From Alphaproteobacteria bacterium (GTDB taxonomy: Bacteria; Pseudomonadota; Alphaproteobacteria; Rhodobacterales; Rhodobacteraceae): DNA of 35,619 nucleotides. Under the pieces are notes generated by a model. That model searched no databases. It saw only the letters and a list, made by a program, of their open reading frames with translations, and was not told where the DNA came from. The position numbers were made by a program, and so were the translations under genes. Where the stretch lies: contig JAUHWP010000020.1 of the NCBI GenBank assembly GCA_030424645.1, forward strand, positions 1-35,619, written 5' to 3'. Of the stretch, positions 8,483 through 16,234 are shown in pieces; the first letter of the stretch is position 1, and the number at the start of each line of letters is the position of its first letter.

Positions 8483-9397
8483 ATGTCAGGCAAGACAGTC
8501 TCGAAAGTCGTGGTTCTTCTGGGCGGCCATTCGGCCGAGCGGGAGGTCTCGCTGAGCTCCGGGCGCGAATGCGCCGCGGCGCTGAGGGGCGAGGGCTATG
8601 ACGTGGTCGAGATTGACGCCGGCCCCGATCTGGCCGAACGGCTGCGCGCCGAGGCCCCCGATGTCGTGTTCAACGCGCTGCATGGCCGGTGGGGCGAAGA
8701 TGGCTGCGTGCAGGGCCTGCTTGAATGGCTGAAAATCCCCTATACCCATTCCGGTGTGCTGGCCTCGTCGCTGGCGATGGACAAGGAACGCGCCAAGGAT
8801 GTGTTCCGCAGGGCGGGCCTTCCGGTCGTCGACAGCGTTCTGGCCCCGGCGGACGAGGTGCGCGCGCGCCATGTGATGGATCCGCCCTATGTGGTGAAAC
8901 CTTATAACGAAGGCAGCTCGGTCGGGATCTATATCGTGCAGGACGGGGCAAACACACCGCCTCAGCTTGCCCCGACCATGCCCAGAACGGTGATGGTGGA
9001 AACCTATGCGCCGGGGCGTGAGATGACGACCGCGGTGATGGGGGATCGGGCGCTTGGCGTCACCGATATCCTGACCGACGGCTGGTATGATTACGACGCG
9101 AAATACGCCGAGGGCGGATCGCGCCACGTCCTGCCCGCCGACATCCCTGCCGAGATCGAGGCGGCCTGTCTGGACTATGCCCTGCGCGCCCACGAGGTCT
9201 TGGGATGTCGCGGCGTCAGCCGCACGGATTTCCGTTGGGACGAGGCGCGCGGACTGGACGGTCTGATCCTTCTGGAAACCAACACGCAGCCGGGAATGAC
9301 GCCGACGTCGCTGGCCCCTGAACAGGCGGCCCATCACGGCATCACGTTCGGGCAATTCTGCGCATGGATGGTGGAGGATGCCTCATGCGATCGCTGA
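8483..9397 (+). CDS. ddl: D-alanine--D-alanine ligase
   Basis: A 304-residue ATP-grasp enzyme that joins two D-Ala for the peptidoglycan stem peptide in the cytoplasm. The N-terminal [53 protein letters not shown], the ATP-site [15 protein letters not shown], the omega-loop region [18 protein letters not shown] and the metal-binding [19 protein letters not shown] are all visible in the expected order. The start at 8483 (MSGKTVSK) is chosen because the family fold begins immediately afterwards; the frame is open to 8411 but that part has shadow-like composition. The end overlaps ftsQ by 13 bases, so ddl and ftsQ are coupled, the standard dcw order. Confidence 0.96.
   Translation: MSGKTVSKVVVLLGGHSAEREVSLSSGRECAAALRGEGYDVVEIDAGPDLAERLRAEAPDVVFNALHGRWGEDGCVQGLLEWLKIPYTHSGVLASSLAMDKERAKDVFRRAGLPVVDSVLAPADEVRARHVMDPPYVVKPYNEGSSVGIYIVQDGANTPPQLAPTMPRTVMVETYAPGREMTTAVMGDRALGVTDILTDGWYDYDAKYAEGGSRHVLPADIPAEIEAACLDYALRAHEVLGCRGVSRTDFRWDEARGLDGLILLETNTQPGMTPTSLAPEQAAHHGITFGQFCAWMVEDASCDR
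9373..9377 (+). promoter_or_regulatory. Ribosome binding site that fixes the ftsQ start
   Basis: GGAGG with seven bases to the ATG at 9385, inside the end of ddl. It favours 9385 over the in-frame ATG at 9364, which has no such site. Confidence 0.7.
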
Positions 9398-10353
9398 TGC
9401 GCAGAACCGGCGGGGGGCGCCGATCGGGTGAGTACCACGCGGTTGCCGCGTCGCGCCGGAGCGGGTCGCGCACCGGTGGCGCCAGCGCGGTCGCGCCCGC
9501 CCGCGATCCCGCGCCGTCCCGCCTGGCCTATAAGGTCAACCGTCTGTGGCTGACCCCGGCGTTCCGGTCGTTCCTTCGGGTCGGCTTGCCGGTGGTGGTG
9601 GTTGCCGGTGCCGTCGGCGGTTATTTCGCCAACCCGGCCAACCGCGAAGCGGTCGGTGACAAGCTGACCCAGATTCAACGCTCGGTGCAGGAGCGGCCGG
9701 AATTCATGGTCAAGCTGATGGCGGTCGAAGGGGCGACCCCGGTGGTGGACGAGGCCGTGCGGCAAATGCTGCCCATCGACTTCCCGATCTCCAGCTTCGA
9801 TCTGGATCTTGAGGCAATGCGCCTTGAAATCACGAAACTTGACGTGGTCGAGAAAGCCGAATTGCGGGTGCGCCCCGGTGGCGTGCTTGAGGTTGCCATC
9901 ACCGAACGCCAGCCGGTCATCGTCTGGCGCCATGACGGTATCCTTGACCTTTTGGATCCCACCGGGCACCGGGTGGCCAGCCTGCTTGAGCGCAAGGGGC
10001 GGTCGGACCTGCCGCTGATCGCCGGCGAGGGGGCGGACAAGGCCGTGCAGGAGGCGCTGGACCTGATCGAAACCGCCCGCCCGTTCGGCCAGAACCTGCG
10101 CGGCCTTGTCCGTGTGGGCGAGCGTCGCTGGGACGTGGTGCTGGCCAGCAGGCAACGCATCCTGTTGCCGGAAGCCGACCCTGTCGCCGCACTGGAGCAG
10201 GTGATCGCCTTGGATCAGGCGCAAGAGGTAATGGCGCGTGATCTGACCGTAGTTGACATGAGAAATCCGTTGCGACCGACGCTTCGACTGGGCGAACCCG
10301 CCGTCGAAGAGTTGCGCCGCATTCGGGCGATTGAGTTTGGAGCAGACGACTAA
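9385..10353 (+). CDS. ftsQ: Cell division protein FtsQ
   Basis: A 322-residue bitopic inner-membrane protein that links cytoplasmic and periplasmic parts of the divisome. The N-terminal cytoplasmic part (about residues 1-65) is rich in Arg, Ser and Gly and looks disordered. One membrane segment follows ([15 protein letters not shown]). The periplasmic part has a POTRA domain, seen as [23 protein letters not shown], then the [30 protein letters not shown] segment that is the FtsQ signature, then the beta domain. The start at 9385 is set by the GGAGG site. The stop TAA shares its last base with the ftsA ATG. Confidence 0.94.
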   Translation: MRSLMRRTGGGRRSGEYHAVAASRRSGSRTGGASAVAPARDPAPSRLAYKVNRLWLTPAFRSFLRVGLPVVVVAGAVGGYFANPANREAVGDKLTQIQRSVQERPEFMVKLMAVEGATPVVDEAVRQMLPIDFPISSFDLDLEAMRLEITKLDVVEKAELRVRPGGVLEVAITERQPVIVWRHDGILDLLDPTGHRVASLLERKGRSDLPLIAGEGADKAVQEALDLIETARPFGQNLRGLVRVGERRWDVVLASRQRILLPEADPVAALEQVIALDQAQEVMARDLTVVDMRNPLRPTLRLGEPAVEELRRIRAIEFGADD

Positions 10354-11687
10354 TGACCGATATTTACAGCCAGCAGCGCGCCATGCGCTCGATGCGCGAA
10401 GCCGCGATGCAGCGGGGTGTGATCGCCATTCTGGACATCGGCAGTTCCAAGATCGCCTGCCTGATCCTGCGCTTCGACGGGCCGGATCGGTTTCGCGAAA
10501 GCGACGGCGTGGGCAGCCTGGCAGGGCAAAGCGCGTTCCGGGTGATCGGTGCGGCGACAACGCGGTCGCGTGGCGTGCGTTTCGGCGAAATCGACGCGAT
10601 GCAGGAAACCGAGCGTGCGATCCGCACCGCCGTGCAGGCGGCGCAGAAAATGGCCAACATCCGCGTCGATCACGTGATCGCCTGTTTCTCTGGTGCCAAC
10701 CCGCGCAGCTATGGTCTGGACGGTGTGGTTGACGTGAATGGCTCGGCCGTGACCGAAGACGATGTGGCACGGGTGCTGGCCGCGTGTGACATGCCCGACA
10801 TCGGCGAGGGGCGCGAAGTCCTGCACGCCCAGCCCGTCAACTTCGCGCTGGACCACCGGTCGGGGCTGAACGATCCGCGCGGGCAGATCGGCAACCGGCT
10901 GGCGGTGGACATGCACGTTCTGACCGTCGACAGTGCGGTCATCCAGAACCTGCTTTACTGCATCAAACGCTGCGATCTTGAATTGGCGGGGTTGGCCAGT
11001 TCCGCCTATGTGTCCGGCATCTCGGCCCTGGTCGAGGACGAACAGGAACTGGGCGCGGCCTGCATTGATTTGGGCGGTGGATCAACCGGCCTGTCCATCT
11101 TCGTGAAAAAACACATGATTTACTCTGACAGCGTGCGGCTGGGCGGGGATCACGTGACCTCGGATATCTCGAAAGGGTTGCAGGTGCCGCTGTCCACGGC
11201 CGAGCGGATCAAGACCTTCTATGGCGGCGTTGTGGCCACCGGAATGGATGATCGCGAAATGATCGAGATCGGCGGCGATACCGGCGATTGGGAACATGAC
11301 CGGCGCACCGTCAGCCGGGCCGAGCTGATCGGCATCATGCGCCCCCGCGTCGAAGAGATTCTGGAAGAGGTTCGCGCCTGTCTGGACGCATCCGGGTTCG
11401 AACACCTGCGCAGCCAGCAAATCGTGCTGACGGGGGGCGGCAGCCAGATCCCCGGACTGGACGGTCTGGCGCCGAAAATCCTGGGCCAACAGGTGCGCAT
11501 CGGGCGCCCGCTGCGGGTGCAGGGTCTGCCACAGGCGGCGACCGGGGCGGGGTTTGCCTCGTCCGTCGGGTTGTGTCTGTTTGCCGCGCATCCACAGGAC
11601 GAATGGTGGGATTTCGACATTCCCGCAGAAAGTTACCCCGCCCGCAGCCTGCGACGCGCCTTCCGGTGGTTCAAAGACAATTGGTGA
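10353..11687 (+). CDS. ftsA: Cell division protein FtsA
   Basis: A 444-residue actin-like ATPase that tethers FtsZ filaments to the inner membrane and recruits later division proteins. The actin-fold phosphate-1 loop IAILDIGSSKIACLIL, the ACIDLGGGSTGLSIF phosphate-2 loop, the VLTGGGSQIPGL adenosine motif and an SHS2/1C domain between them are visible. The C-terminal PARSLRRAFRWFKDNW is an amphipathic, basic-aromatic helix, the expected membrane-targeting sequence. An N-terminal extension of about 20 residues ([22 protein letters not shown]) precedes the fold, which is common in alphaproteobacteria. It begins one base inside the ftsQ stop. An inverted repeat and a terminator follow it. Confidence 0.96.
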   Translation: MTDIYSQQRAMRSMREAAMQRGVIAILDIGSSKIACLILRFDGPDRFRESDGVGSLAGQSAFRVIGAATTRSRGVRFGEIDAMQETERAIRTAVQAAQKMANIRVDHVIACFSGANPRSYGLDGVVDVNGSAVTEDDVARVLAACDMPDIGEGREVLHAQPVNFALDHRSGLNDPRGQIGNRLAVDMHVLTVDSAVIQNLLYCIKRCDLELAGLASSAYVSGISALVEDEQELGAACIDLGGGSTGLSIFVKKHMIYSDSVRLGGDHVTSDISKGLQVPLSTAERIKTFYGGVVATGMDDREMIEIGGDTGDWEHDRRTVSRAELIGIMRPRVEEILEEVRACLDASGFEHLRSQQIVLTGGGSQIPGLDGLAPKILGQQVRIGRPLRVQGLPQAATGAGFASSVGLCLFAAHPQDEWWDFDIPAESYPARSLRRAFRWFKDNW

Positions 11688-11708
11688 TCCGACCGCCGCA
11701 TCACCAAT
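11680..11708 (+). repeat. Inverted repeat spanning the ftsA stop codon
   Basis: ATTGGTGAT (11680-11688) and ATCACCAAT (11700-11708) are perfect 9-base inverted repeats with an 11-base spacer. The left arm contains the ftsA stop codon (11685-11687). No T-run follows. An alternative hairpin, CCGCAT/ATGCGG (11696-11701 with 11709-11714), competes with it. It could be an RNA switch, an end-of-message structure or an operator; the sequence does not decide. Confidence 0.5.
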
Positions 11709-11764
11709 ATGCGGTGTGTTCGGCGAAATCCTGCTGAAATCCCCCAGATTCCTTCAATATTTTG

Positions 11765-11806
11765 CGGCTTTCCGCGCCATTAGGGCGTGACGGAAGGCTG
11801 TTTTTT
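11765..11806 (+). terminator. Intrinsic terminator between ftsA and ftsZ
   Basis: A long hairpin: the outer stem 11765-11774 pairs with 11791-11800 (with G-T wobbles), the inner stem CGCC (11775-11778) pairs with GGCG (11784-11787), a three-base bulge TGA separates them and the loop is five bases. Six T residues (11801-11806) follow directly. It would end or attenuate messages from the upstream cluster. The ftsZ promoter should then lie in 11807-11921; a TTGACA at 11858-11863 is the only -35-like hexamer there, without a convincing -10. Confidence 0.72.
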
Positions 11807-11921
11807 GGGGTATCATGGTCAAAACGAGGCAGTAACCGGCGATTCAGTCGGACATAATTGACAGTATTTGCCGCCACCGGGGGACATCGGTGCGGCGCGG
11901 ACATAGACAGGCGGACAAATC

Positions 11922-13586
11922 ATGACTTTGAACCTTACCTTGCCCGGTCAGGAAGAGTTGAAACCTCGTATCACGGTGTTTGGCGTGGGCGGTGCCGGTG
12001 GCAACGCTGTCAACAACATGATCGAGAAGGAACTCGAGGGCGTTGAATTCGTAGTGGCAAATACCGACGCGCAGGCTTTGCAGCATTCGCGCGCAAAAGA
12101 CCGCATCCAGATGGGTGTGAAAGTCACCGAAGGGCTGGGCGCCGGCGCCCGCGCCTCGGTCGGTGCAGCGGCGGCCGAGGAATCGATCGAACAGATCGTC
12201 GATCATCTGGCCGGTGCACATATGTGCTTCATCACTGCGGGCATGGGCGGCGGCACCGGCACCGGCGCGGCCCCGATCATCGCGCAAGCCGCGCGCGAGC
12301 TTGGTGTGCTGACCGTGGGTGTCGTGACAAAACCGTTCCAGTTCGAAGGCGCCAAGCGGATGCGCCAGGCCGAAGACGGTGTGGACGCACTGCAAAAGAT
12401 GGTCGACACGCTGATCATCATCCCCAACCAGAACCTATTCCGTCTGGCCAATGAGAAAACGACCTTTACCGAGGCATTCTCGATGGCGGATGACGTGCTT
12501 TATCAAGGTGTTAAGGGTGTTACGGACCTGATGGTTCGCCCCGGCCTGATCAACCTCGACTTCGCGGATGTCCGCGCCGTGATGGACGAGATGGGCAAGG
12601 CCATGATGGGCACCGGCGAAGCCAATGGCGAAGACCGCGCCGTTCAGGCCGCCGAGAAAGCCATCGCCAACCCGCTGTTGGACGAAATCAGCCTGAAGGG
12701 CGCGAAGGGGGTGCTGATCAACATCACCGGCGGTTACGACCTGACGCTGTTCGAACTGGACGAAGCGGCCAACCGTATCCGCGAAGAGGTGGATCAGGAC
12801 GCAAACATCATCGTCGGTTCGACCCTCGACACCGATATGGAAGGCGCGATGCGCGTGTCGGTCGTGGCAACCGGCATAGATGCCGTGGACGTAAACTCGG
12901 ACATCCCGCTGCCGCGTCGCAGCCTGGCCGCCCCGCTTCAGGCCCCGATTGAAGTTGAACATAAGATGGAAGCCGAAGCGCCTGAGGCGGTCGCCGCGGC
13001 GGCTGCCATCGAAAACACGCCGGCAGCCGAAGCACCCGCCGCCACCCCGGCAGCGCCCGCCGAGGCCGCCAGCAGCGAGCCGACCCTGTTCGGCAATCTG
13101 GAGCGTCAGGAGGAAGCCCCGAGGGCGCCCACCGAAAACGTGTTCAACGCCGAACAGGCGGGTGGGGACATCCCGCCGCCAGCCTATCAGCCCCGTGAAC
13201 CTGAAGCCACGTCTGCAGGCTATGACGAACAACCGGATGTGGCGACATTCGTGGCGCCGCGCGCGCCCGCACCGGGCACCCCGTCGCCCGAGGCTTTGGC
13301 CCGCCTGCAGGCCGCGGTTCACAACCAGCCGCGCGCACATCAGCCAGCGGCGCATCATGGCGAAACGCCCGCCCACTCCGACGGGTCGGCGCATGACAGG
13401 CCGCGCTTCGGGATCAATTCTCTGATCAACCGGATGACGGGATCGGGCGCGGCGGGGGCCGAAGATCACGCCCGCAGCCAACCGCCGGTTCAGTCCGAGC
13501 GGCCCGCCCAGCCACAGGCACCCGCGACCGACCCGGAACAGGATAAGGTTGAAATTCCGGCCTTTCTGCGTCGTCAGGCGAACTGA
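11922..13586 (+). CDS. ftsZ: Cell division tubulin FtsZ
   Basis: A 554-residue GTPase that polymerises into the Z-ring. The GTPase core (about residues 15-319) shows [14 protein letters not shown], the tubulin signature GGGTGTG (109-115) and the catalytic T7 loop NLDFADVR (211-218). It is followed by an unusually long linker of about 220 residues, rich in Ala, Pro, Glu and late histidines, as in alphaproteobacteria. Within the linker a short, ordered-looking segment [14 protein letters not shown] lies at about 493-506. The protein ends in [14 protein letters not shown], the conserved peptide that binds FtsA and other partners. The ATG at 11922 follows an AGGCGGAC site. It stands between two terminators and is probably transcribed on its own. 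Confidence 0.97.
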   Translation: MTLNLTLPGQEELKPRITVFGVGGAGGNAVNNMIEKELEGVEFVVANTDAQALQHSRAKDRIQMGVKVTEGLGAGARASVGAAAAEESIEQIVDHLAGAHMCFITAGMGGGTGTGAAPIIAQAARELGVLTVGVVTKPFQFEGAKRMRQAEDGVDALQKMVDTLIIIPNQNLFRLANEKTTFTEAFSMADDVLYQGVKGVTDLMVRPGLINLDFADVRAVMDEMGKAMMGTGEANGEDRAVQAAEKAIANPLLDEISLKGAKGVLINITGGYDLTLFELDEAANRIREEVDQDANIIVGSTLDTDMEGAMRVSVVATGIDAVDVNSDIPLPRRSLAAPLQAPIEVEHKMEAEAPEAVAAAAAIENTPAAEAPAATPAAPAEAASSEPTLFGNLERQEEAPRAPTENVFNAEQAGGDIPPPAYQPREPEATSAGYDEQPDVATFVAPRAPAPGTPSPEALARLQAAVHNQPRAHQPAAHHGETPAHSDGSAHDRPRFGINSLINRMTGSGAAGAEDHARSQPPVQSERPAQPQAPATDPEQDKVEIPAFLRRQAN

Positions 13587-13705
13587 GACAAGCAATCGGA
13601 TCGCGCGAAGGACCTCTTCGTGCGGTTCGAATGTTACGTTATGGTCACATGCGGATCGGATCAGCACTGACATGCTGTCGCACCGATCACTAAACAGCAA
13701 AGAAC

Positions 13706-13736
13706 GACCCGCCTTGTTGCGGGTCTTTTTCTTTTT
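13706..13736 (+). terminator. Intrinsic terminator after ftsZ
   Basis: GACCCGC (13706-13712) pairs perfectly with GCGGGTC (13719-13725) around a CTTGTT loop, followed by TTTTTCTTTTT. It is preceded by an A-rich stretch. This is a textbook terminator 120 bases after the ftsZ stop. Confidence 0.9.
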
Positions 13737-14129
13737 GAAACAATGCCTTACCAAGATCGAACAGGGGGCTCGGCGGCCTGCCGCCGGGGTGTGGTTCGAT
13801 GTTACAGACCGTTACAGATGTTTGAATTGTTATTGCATCGGGCAGGATTTACCTCTGTGTCACCAAGTTATACAGGCTTGGAGCGCGTCAGACCTGCCGC
13901 TGCATGAAACGGTTCCAAACACCTTTTGCGCACGGAGACTGACAGTGATGGTCCGGGGGCGTTTGGCCTTGCCGGAACACCACGCGGACCCAAGACGGTC
14001 AGGATCCTGTGCCACTCCACACAGAAACCTGGCGTCTGCGGCGACTGGCGCGGCGAAGAATTCGGTTCGGTCTGACCCTTGGATGAAAAGGACAGTCCGG
14101 CCACTCTGAGGCAAAGAACGAGGCAACAC
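13737..14129 (+). other. Long leader region upstream of lpxC
   Basis: 393 bases without a gene I can support. The part around 13800-13870 is less G/C-rich than its surroundings (TTACAGATGTTTGAATTGTTATTG), as expected for the lpxC promoter. A short frame from the ATG at 13949 to a stop at 14107-14109 (53 codons) has GGAG upstream but an Arg-rich composition like an antisense shadow, so I do not call it. No clear RNA fold or operator was seen. Confidence 0.5.
14120..14123 (+). promoter_or_regulatory. Ribosome binding site favouring a GTG start for lpxC
   Basis: GAGG with six bases to the GTG at 14130. The longer frame would begin with TTG at 14079, which lacks a clear site and would add 17 residues not expected for the family. 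Confidence 0.55.
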
Positions 14130-15062
14130 GTGCAAACCACAGTTGCAAGCAGTGTGACATTTACCGGCACCGGGCTTCACTCCGGGCGCCCGGCACGTAT
14201 GCGTGTGCTGCCCGCTTCGGCAGAATACGGCATCTGGTTCAAGCGCATCGACGTATCGGACCGGGACAACCTGATCCCGGCCCACTGGGCCTCGGGCGTG
14301 CCGACGCCACTGTGCACCCTGATCCGCAACGACGCGGGTGTCGAGGTCAAGACCATCGAACATATCATGGCCGCCTTGGCAGGCTGTGGCATTCACAACG
14401 TCCTGGTCGAACTGGACGGGCCGGAAGTGCCGATCATGGATGGCAGTGCCGCCCGCTTCGTGGACGGTCTGGTGAAAACCGGCGTGCGCGAACTGGCGGC
14501 CCCGGTTCGCGTGATCGAGGTTCTGAAACCGGTCGAATATCGCGAAGATGACGGGGAACACGCGGTCTGGGCCCGGCTTGAGCCGTCAGAGGGGTTCGAG
14601 ATTGATTTCCACATTTCGTTCCCGGACCGGGTGATCGGAACACAGGACAAGCATCTGGACCTGTCGAACGGCAGTTTCGTCCGCGAACTCAGCGATTGCC
14701 GCACCTTCTGCCGCCGCGCCGATGTGGACGCGATGCACAAGGCGGGGCTGGCGCTTGGGGGCACCTATGACAACGCCGTCGTCGTCGATGGCGACGAGGT
14801 TCTGTCGCCCGGTGGCCTGCGTCGCGATGACGAGGCTGTGCGCCACAAGATGCTGGACGCGGTGGGCGACCTTGCCTTGGCCGGGGCACCGTTGAAGGCG
14901 CGCTATGTCGGGCATCGGGCAGGGCACGCCTTGACCAACAAGCTTTTGCGCGCCCTGTTCGACACGCCGGATGCCTGGCGACTGGTCGAATGCGACCTGA
15001 AAACTGCACGCCGTTTGCCCGGCGTGGGTGTGCGTCGGTCCGATCTGCCGATGACGGCCTGA
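14130..15062 (+). CDS. lpxC: UDP-3-O-acyl-GlcNAc deacetylase LpxC
   Basis: A 310-residue zinc deacetylase that performs the committed step of lipid A synthesis in the cytoplasm. Near the N-terminus, FTGTGLHSGRPARMRVLPA matches the conserved opening. The zinc and catalytic residues are visible: E77 and H78 in TIEHIMAAL, H239 and D243 in the HKMLDAVGD motif, and H266 in GHRAGHALTNKL (numbers from the GTG start). Domains I and II with their insert regions are complete and the length fits the family (about 305). The start at GTG 14130 is based on its GAGG site and on the position of the GLHSG motif. It is the usual dcw-end gene after ftsZ, here separated from it by a terminator and a long leader. 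Confidence 0.95.
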   Translation: MQTTVASSVTFTGTGLHSGRPARMRVLPASAEYGIWFKRIDVSDRDNLIPAHWASGVPTPLCTLIRNDAGVEVKTIEHIMAALAGCGIHNVLVELDGPEVPIMDGSAARFVDGLVKTGVRELAAPVRVIEVLKPVEYREDDGEHAVWARLEPSEGFEIDFHISFPDRVIGTQDKHLDLSNGSFVRELSDCRTFCRRADVDAMHKAGLALGGTYDNAVVVDGDEVLSPGGLRRDDEAVRHKMLDAVGDLALAGAPLKARYVGHRAGHALTNKLLRALFDTPDAWRLVECDLKTARRLPGVGVRRSDLPMTA

Positions 15063-15093
15063 CCGCTGTCAATTCAAGCCAATAGCAACACCC

Positions 15094-15123
15094 AATGCCG
15101 CGCTGGCGGGATGCAGCATTTTT
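15094..15123 (+). terminator. Possible terminator after lpxC
   Basis: AATGC at 15094-15098 can pair with GCATT at 15116-15120, enclosing a CCGC/GCGG hairpin with a GCTG loop and an asymmetric bulge; TTTTT ends at 15123. The fold is imperfect. The remaining bases to 15283 hold the bamD leader with no clear promoter. Confidence 0.4.
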
Positions 15124-15283
15124 GCCGGGGTCGCCATCGCTTGCCGGGGAGGGCGCGTCAAGTAACCCACAAGGGCGAAAATTGCCCCGCAAACCATTTT
15201 GCCCCGAAAATTTCTGTGCTAGGACAGGCGGGAACAGTTCAGACCTTGCGGTCGAATAACAAAATTTTGGGGTGGCACCGGTC

Positions 15284-16195
15284 ATGATCCGCGTGAATTT
15301 TGGCAAGGCTATCGGCGTGGCGCTGGTTTCGGGATTTGTACTGGCGTCATGCGGCGGTGGCTCTGGCAGTCTGGGATTCGGCAGTCTGGGCGGCCGTTCC
15401 GGTGGCGGCGGCCTGTTCGGCGGCTTCGGTCAGCAGGTCGAAAAGAAGCCGATCGACCAGTGGACCGCGGAAGAAATCTATAAGCGCGGCGAATACGATC
15501 TTGAACGCGGCGACCCCTCGGAAGCCGCCAAATGGTTCGGCGAGGTCGAGCGCCTGTATCCCTATTCGGAATGGGCCAAGCGTGCGCTGATCATGCAAGC
15601 CTTTTCGTTCCACAAGGACAAGGATTATGAACAGTCGCGCGCCAGTGCGCAGCGCTATATCGACTTCTATCCGGCGTCCGAGGATGCCGCTTATGCGCAA
15701 TATCTTCTGGCACTCAGCTATTATGACCAGATTGACGAGATCGGCCGCGATCAGGGCCTGACCTATCAGGCGTTGCAGGCCCTGCGCACGGTGATCGAAC
15801 GCTATCCCGACACGGAATACGCCAAGTCGGCCATCCTGAAATTCGACCTTGCCTTCGACCATCTTGCCGCAAAAGAGATGGAGATCGGGCGCTATTACCT
15901 GAAGCGCAAGCATTATTCGGCCGCAATCAACCGGTTCCGCGTGGTGGTCGAGCAATTCCAGACCACGACCCATGTGGCCGAAGCCCTGCACCGTCTTGTA
16001 GAAGGCTACCTGTCGCTGGGTCTGGTGGACGAAGCGCAGACGGCGGGCGCCATTCTGGGGCATAACTTCCAGTCGAGCGAATGGTATCAAAGCAGCTATC
16101 GTCTGCTGACCAAGGCCGGTTTGAAGCCCGAGGTGAAGGGCAACAGCTGGTTGAGCGGGATCTACCGGCAGCTGGTCAAGGGCGAATGGCTCTGA
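15284..16195 (+). CDS. bamD: Outer membrane assembly lipoprotein BamD
   Basis: A 303-residue lipoprotein of the BAM complex, which inserts beta-barrel proteins into the outer membrane. It begins with a type II signal peptide (VALVSGFVLASCGGG); the cysteine at about residue 25 would be lipidated. A glycine-rich spacer follows, then tetratricopeptide-like helical repeats: EEIYKRGEYDLERGDPSEAAKWF, the paired aromatic LYPYSEWAKRA, and the family core IGRYYLKRKHYSAAINRF with TTTHVAEALHRLVEGYLSLGL. The start at 15284 is selected because it places the lipobox correctly; the GTG at 15272 would add four residues. recN follows after 39 bases. Confidence 0.95.
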   Translation: MIRVNFGKAIGVALVSGFVLASCGGGSGSLGFGSLGGRSGGGGLFGGFGQQVEKKPIDQWTAEEIYKRGEYDLERGDPSEAAKWFGEVERLYPYSEWAKRALIMQAFSFHKDKDYEQSRASAQRYIDFYPASEDAAYAQYLLALSYYDQIDEIGRDQGLTYQALQALRTVIERYPDTEYAKSAILKFDLAFDHLAAKEMEIGRYYLKRKHYSAAINRFRVVVEQFQTTTHVAEALHRLVEGYLSLGLVDEAQTAGAILGHNFQSSEWYQSSYRLLTKAGLKPEVKGNSWLSGIYRQLVKGEWL

Positions 16196-16234
16196 CCCTT
16201 CGCCGGGGCAGGGCAATGAACCTCCGAGGGCACC

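Noticed and set aside
11858-11886. TTGACA as the -35 of a sigma-70 promoter for ftsZ
   Set aside because: No A/T-rich -10 hexamer at 16-18 bases; the stretch there is G-rich. Kept only as a weak hint.
13549-14109. 186-codon plus-strand frame across the ftsZ end and lpxC leader
   Set aside because: It overlaps the FtsZ C-terminal peptide in another frame and passes through the terminator; composition is that of a shadow.
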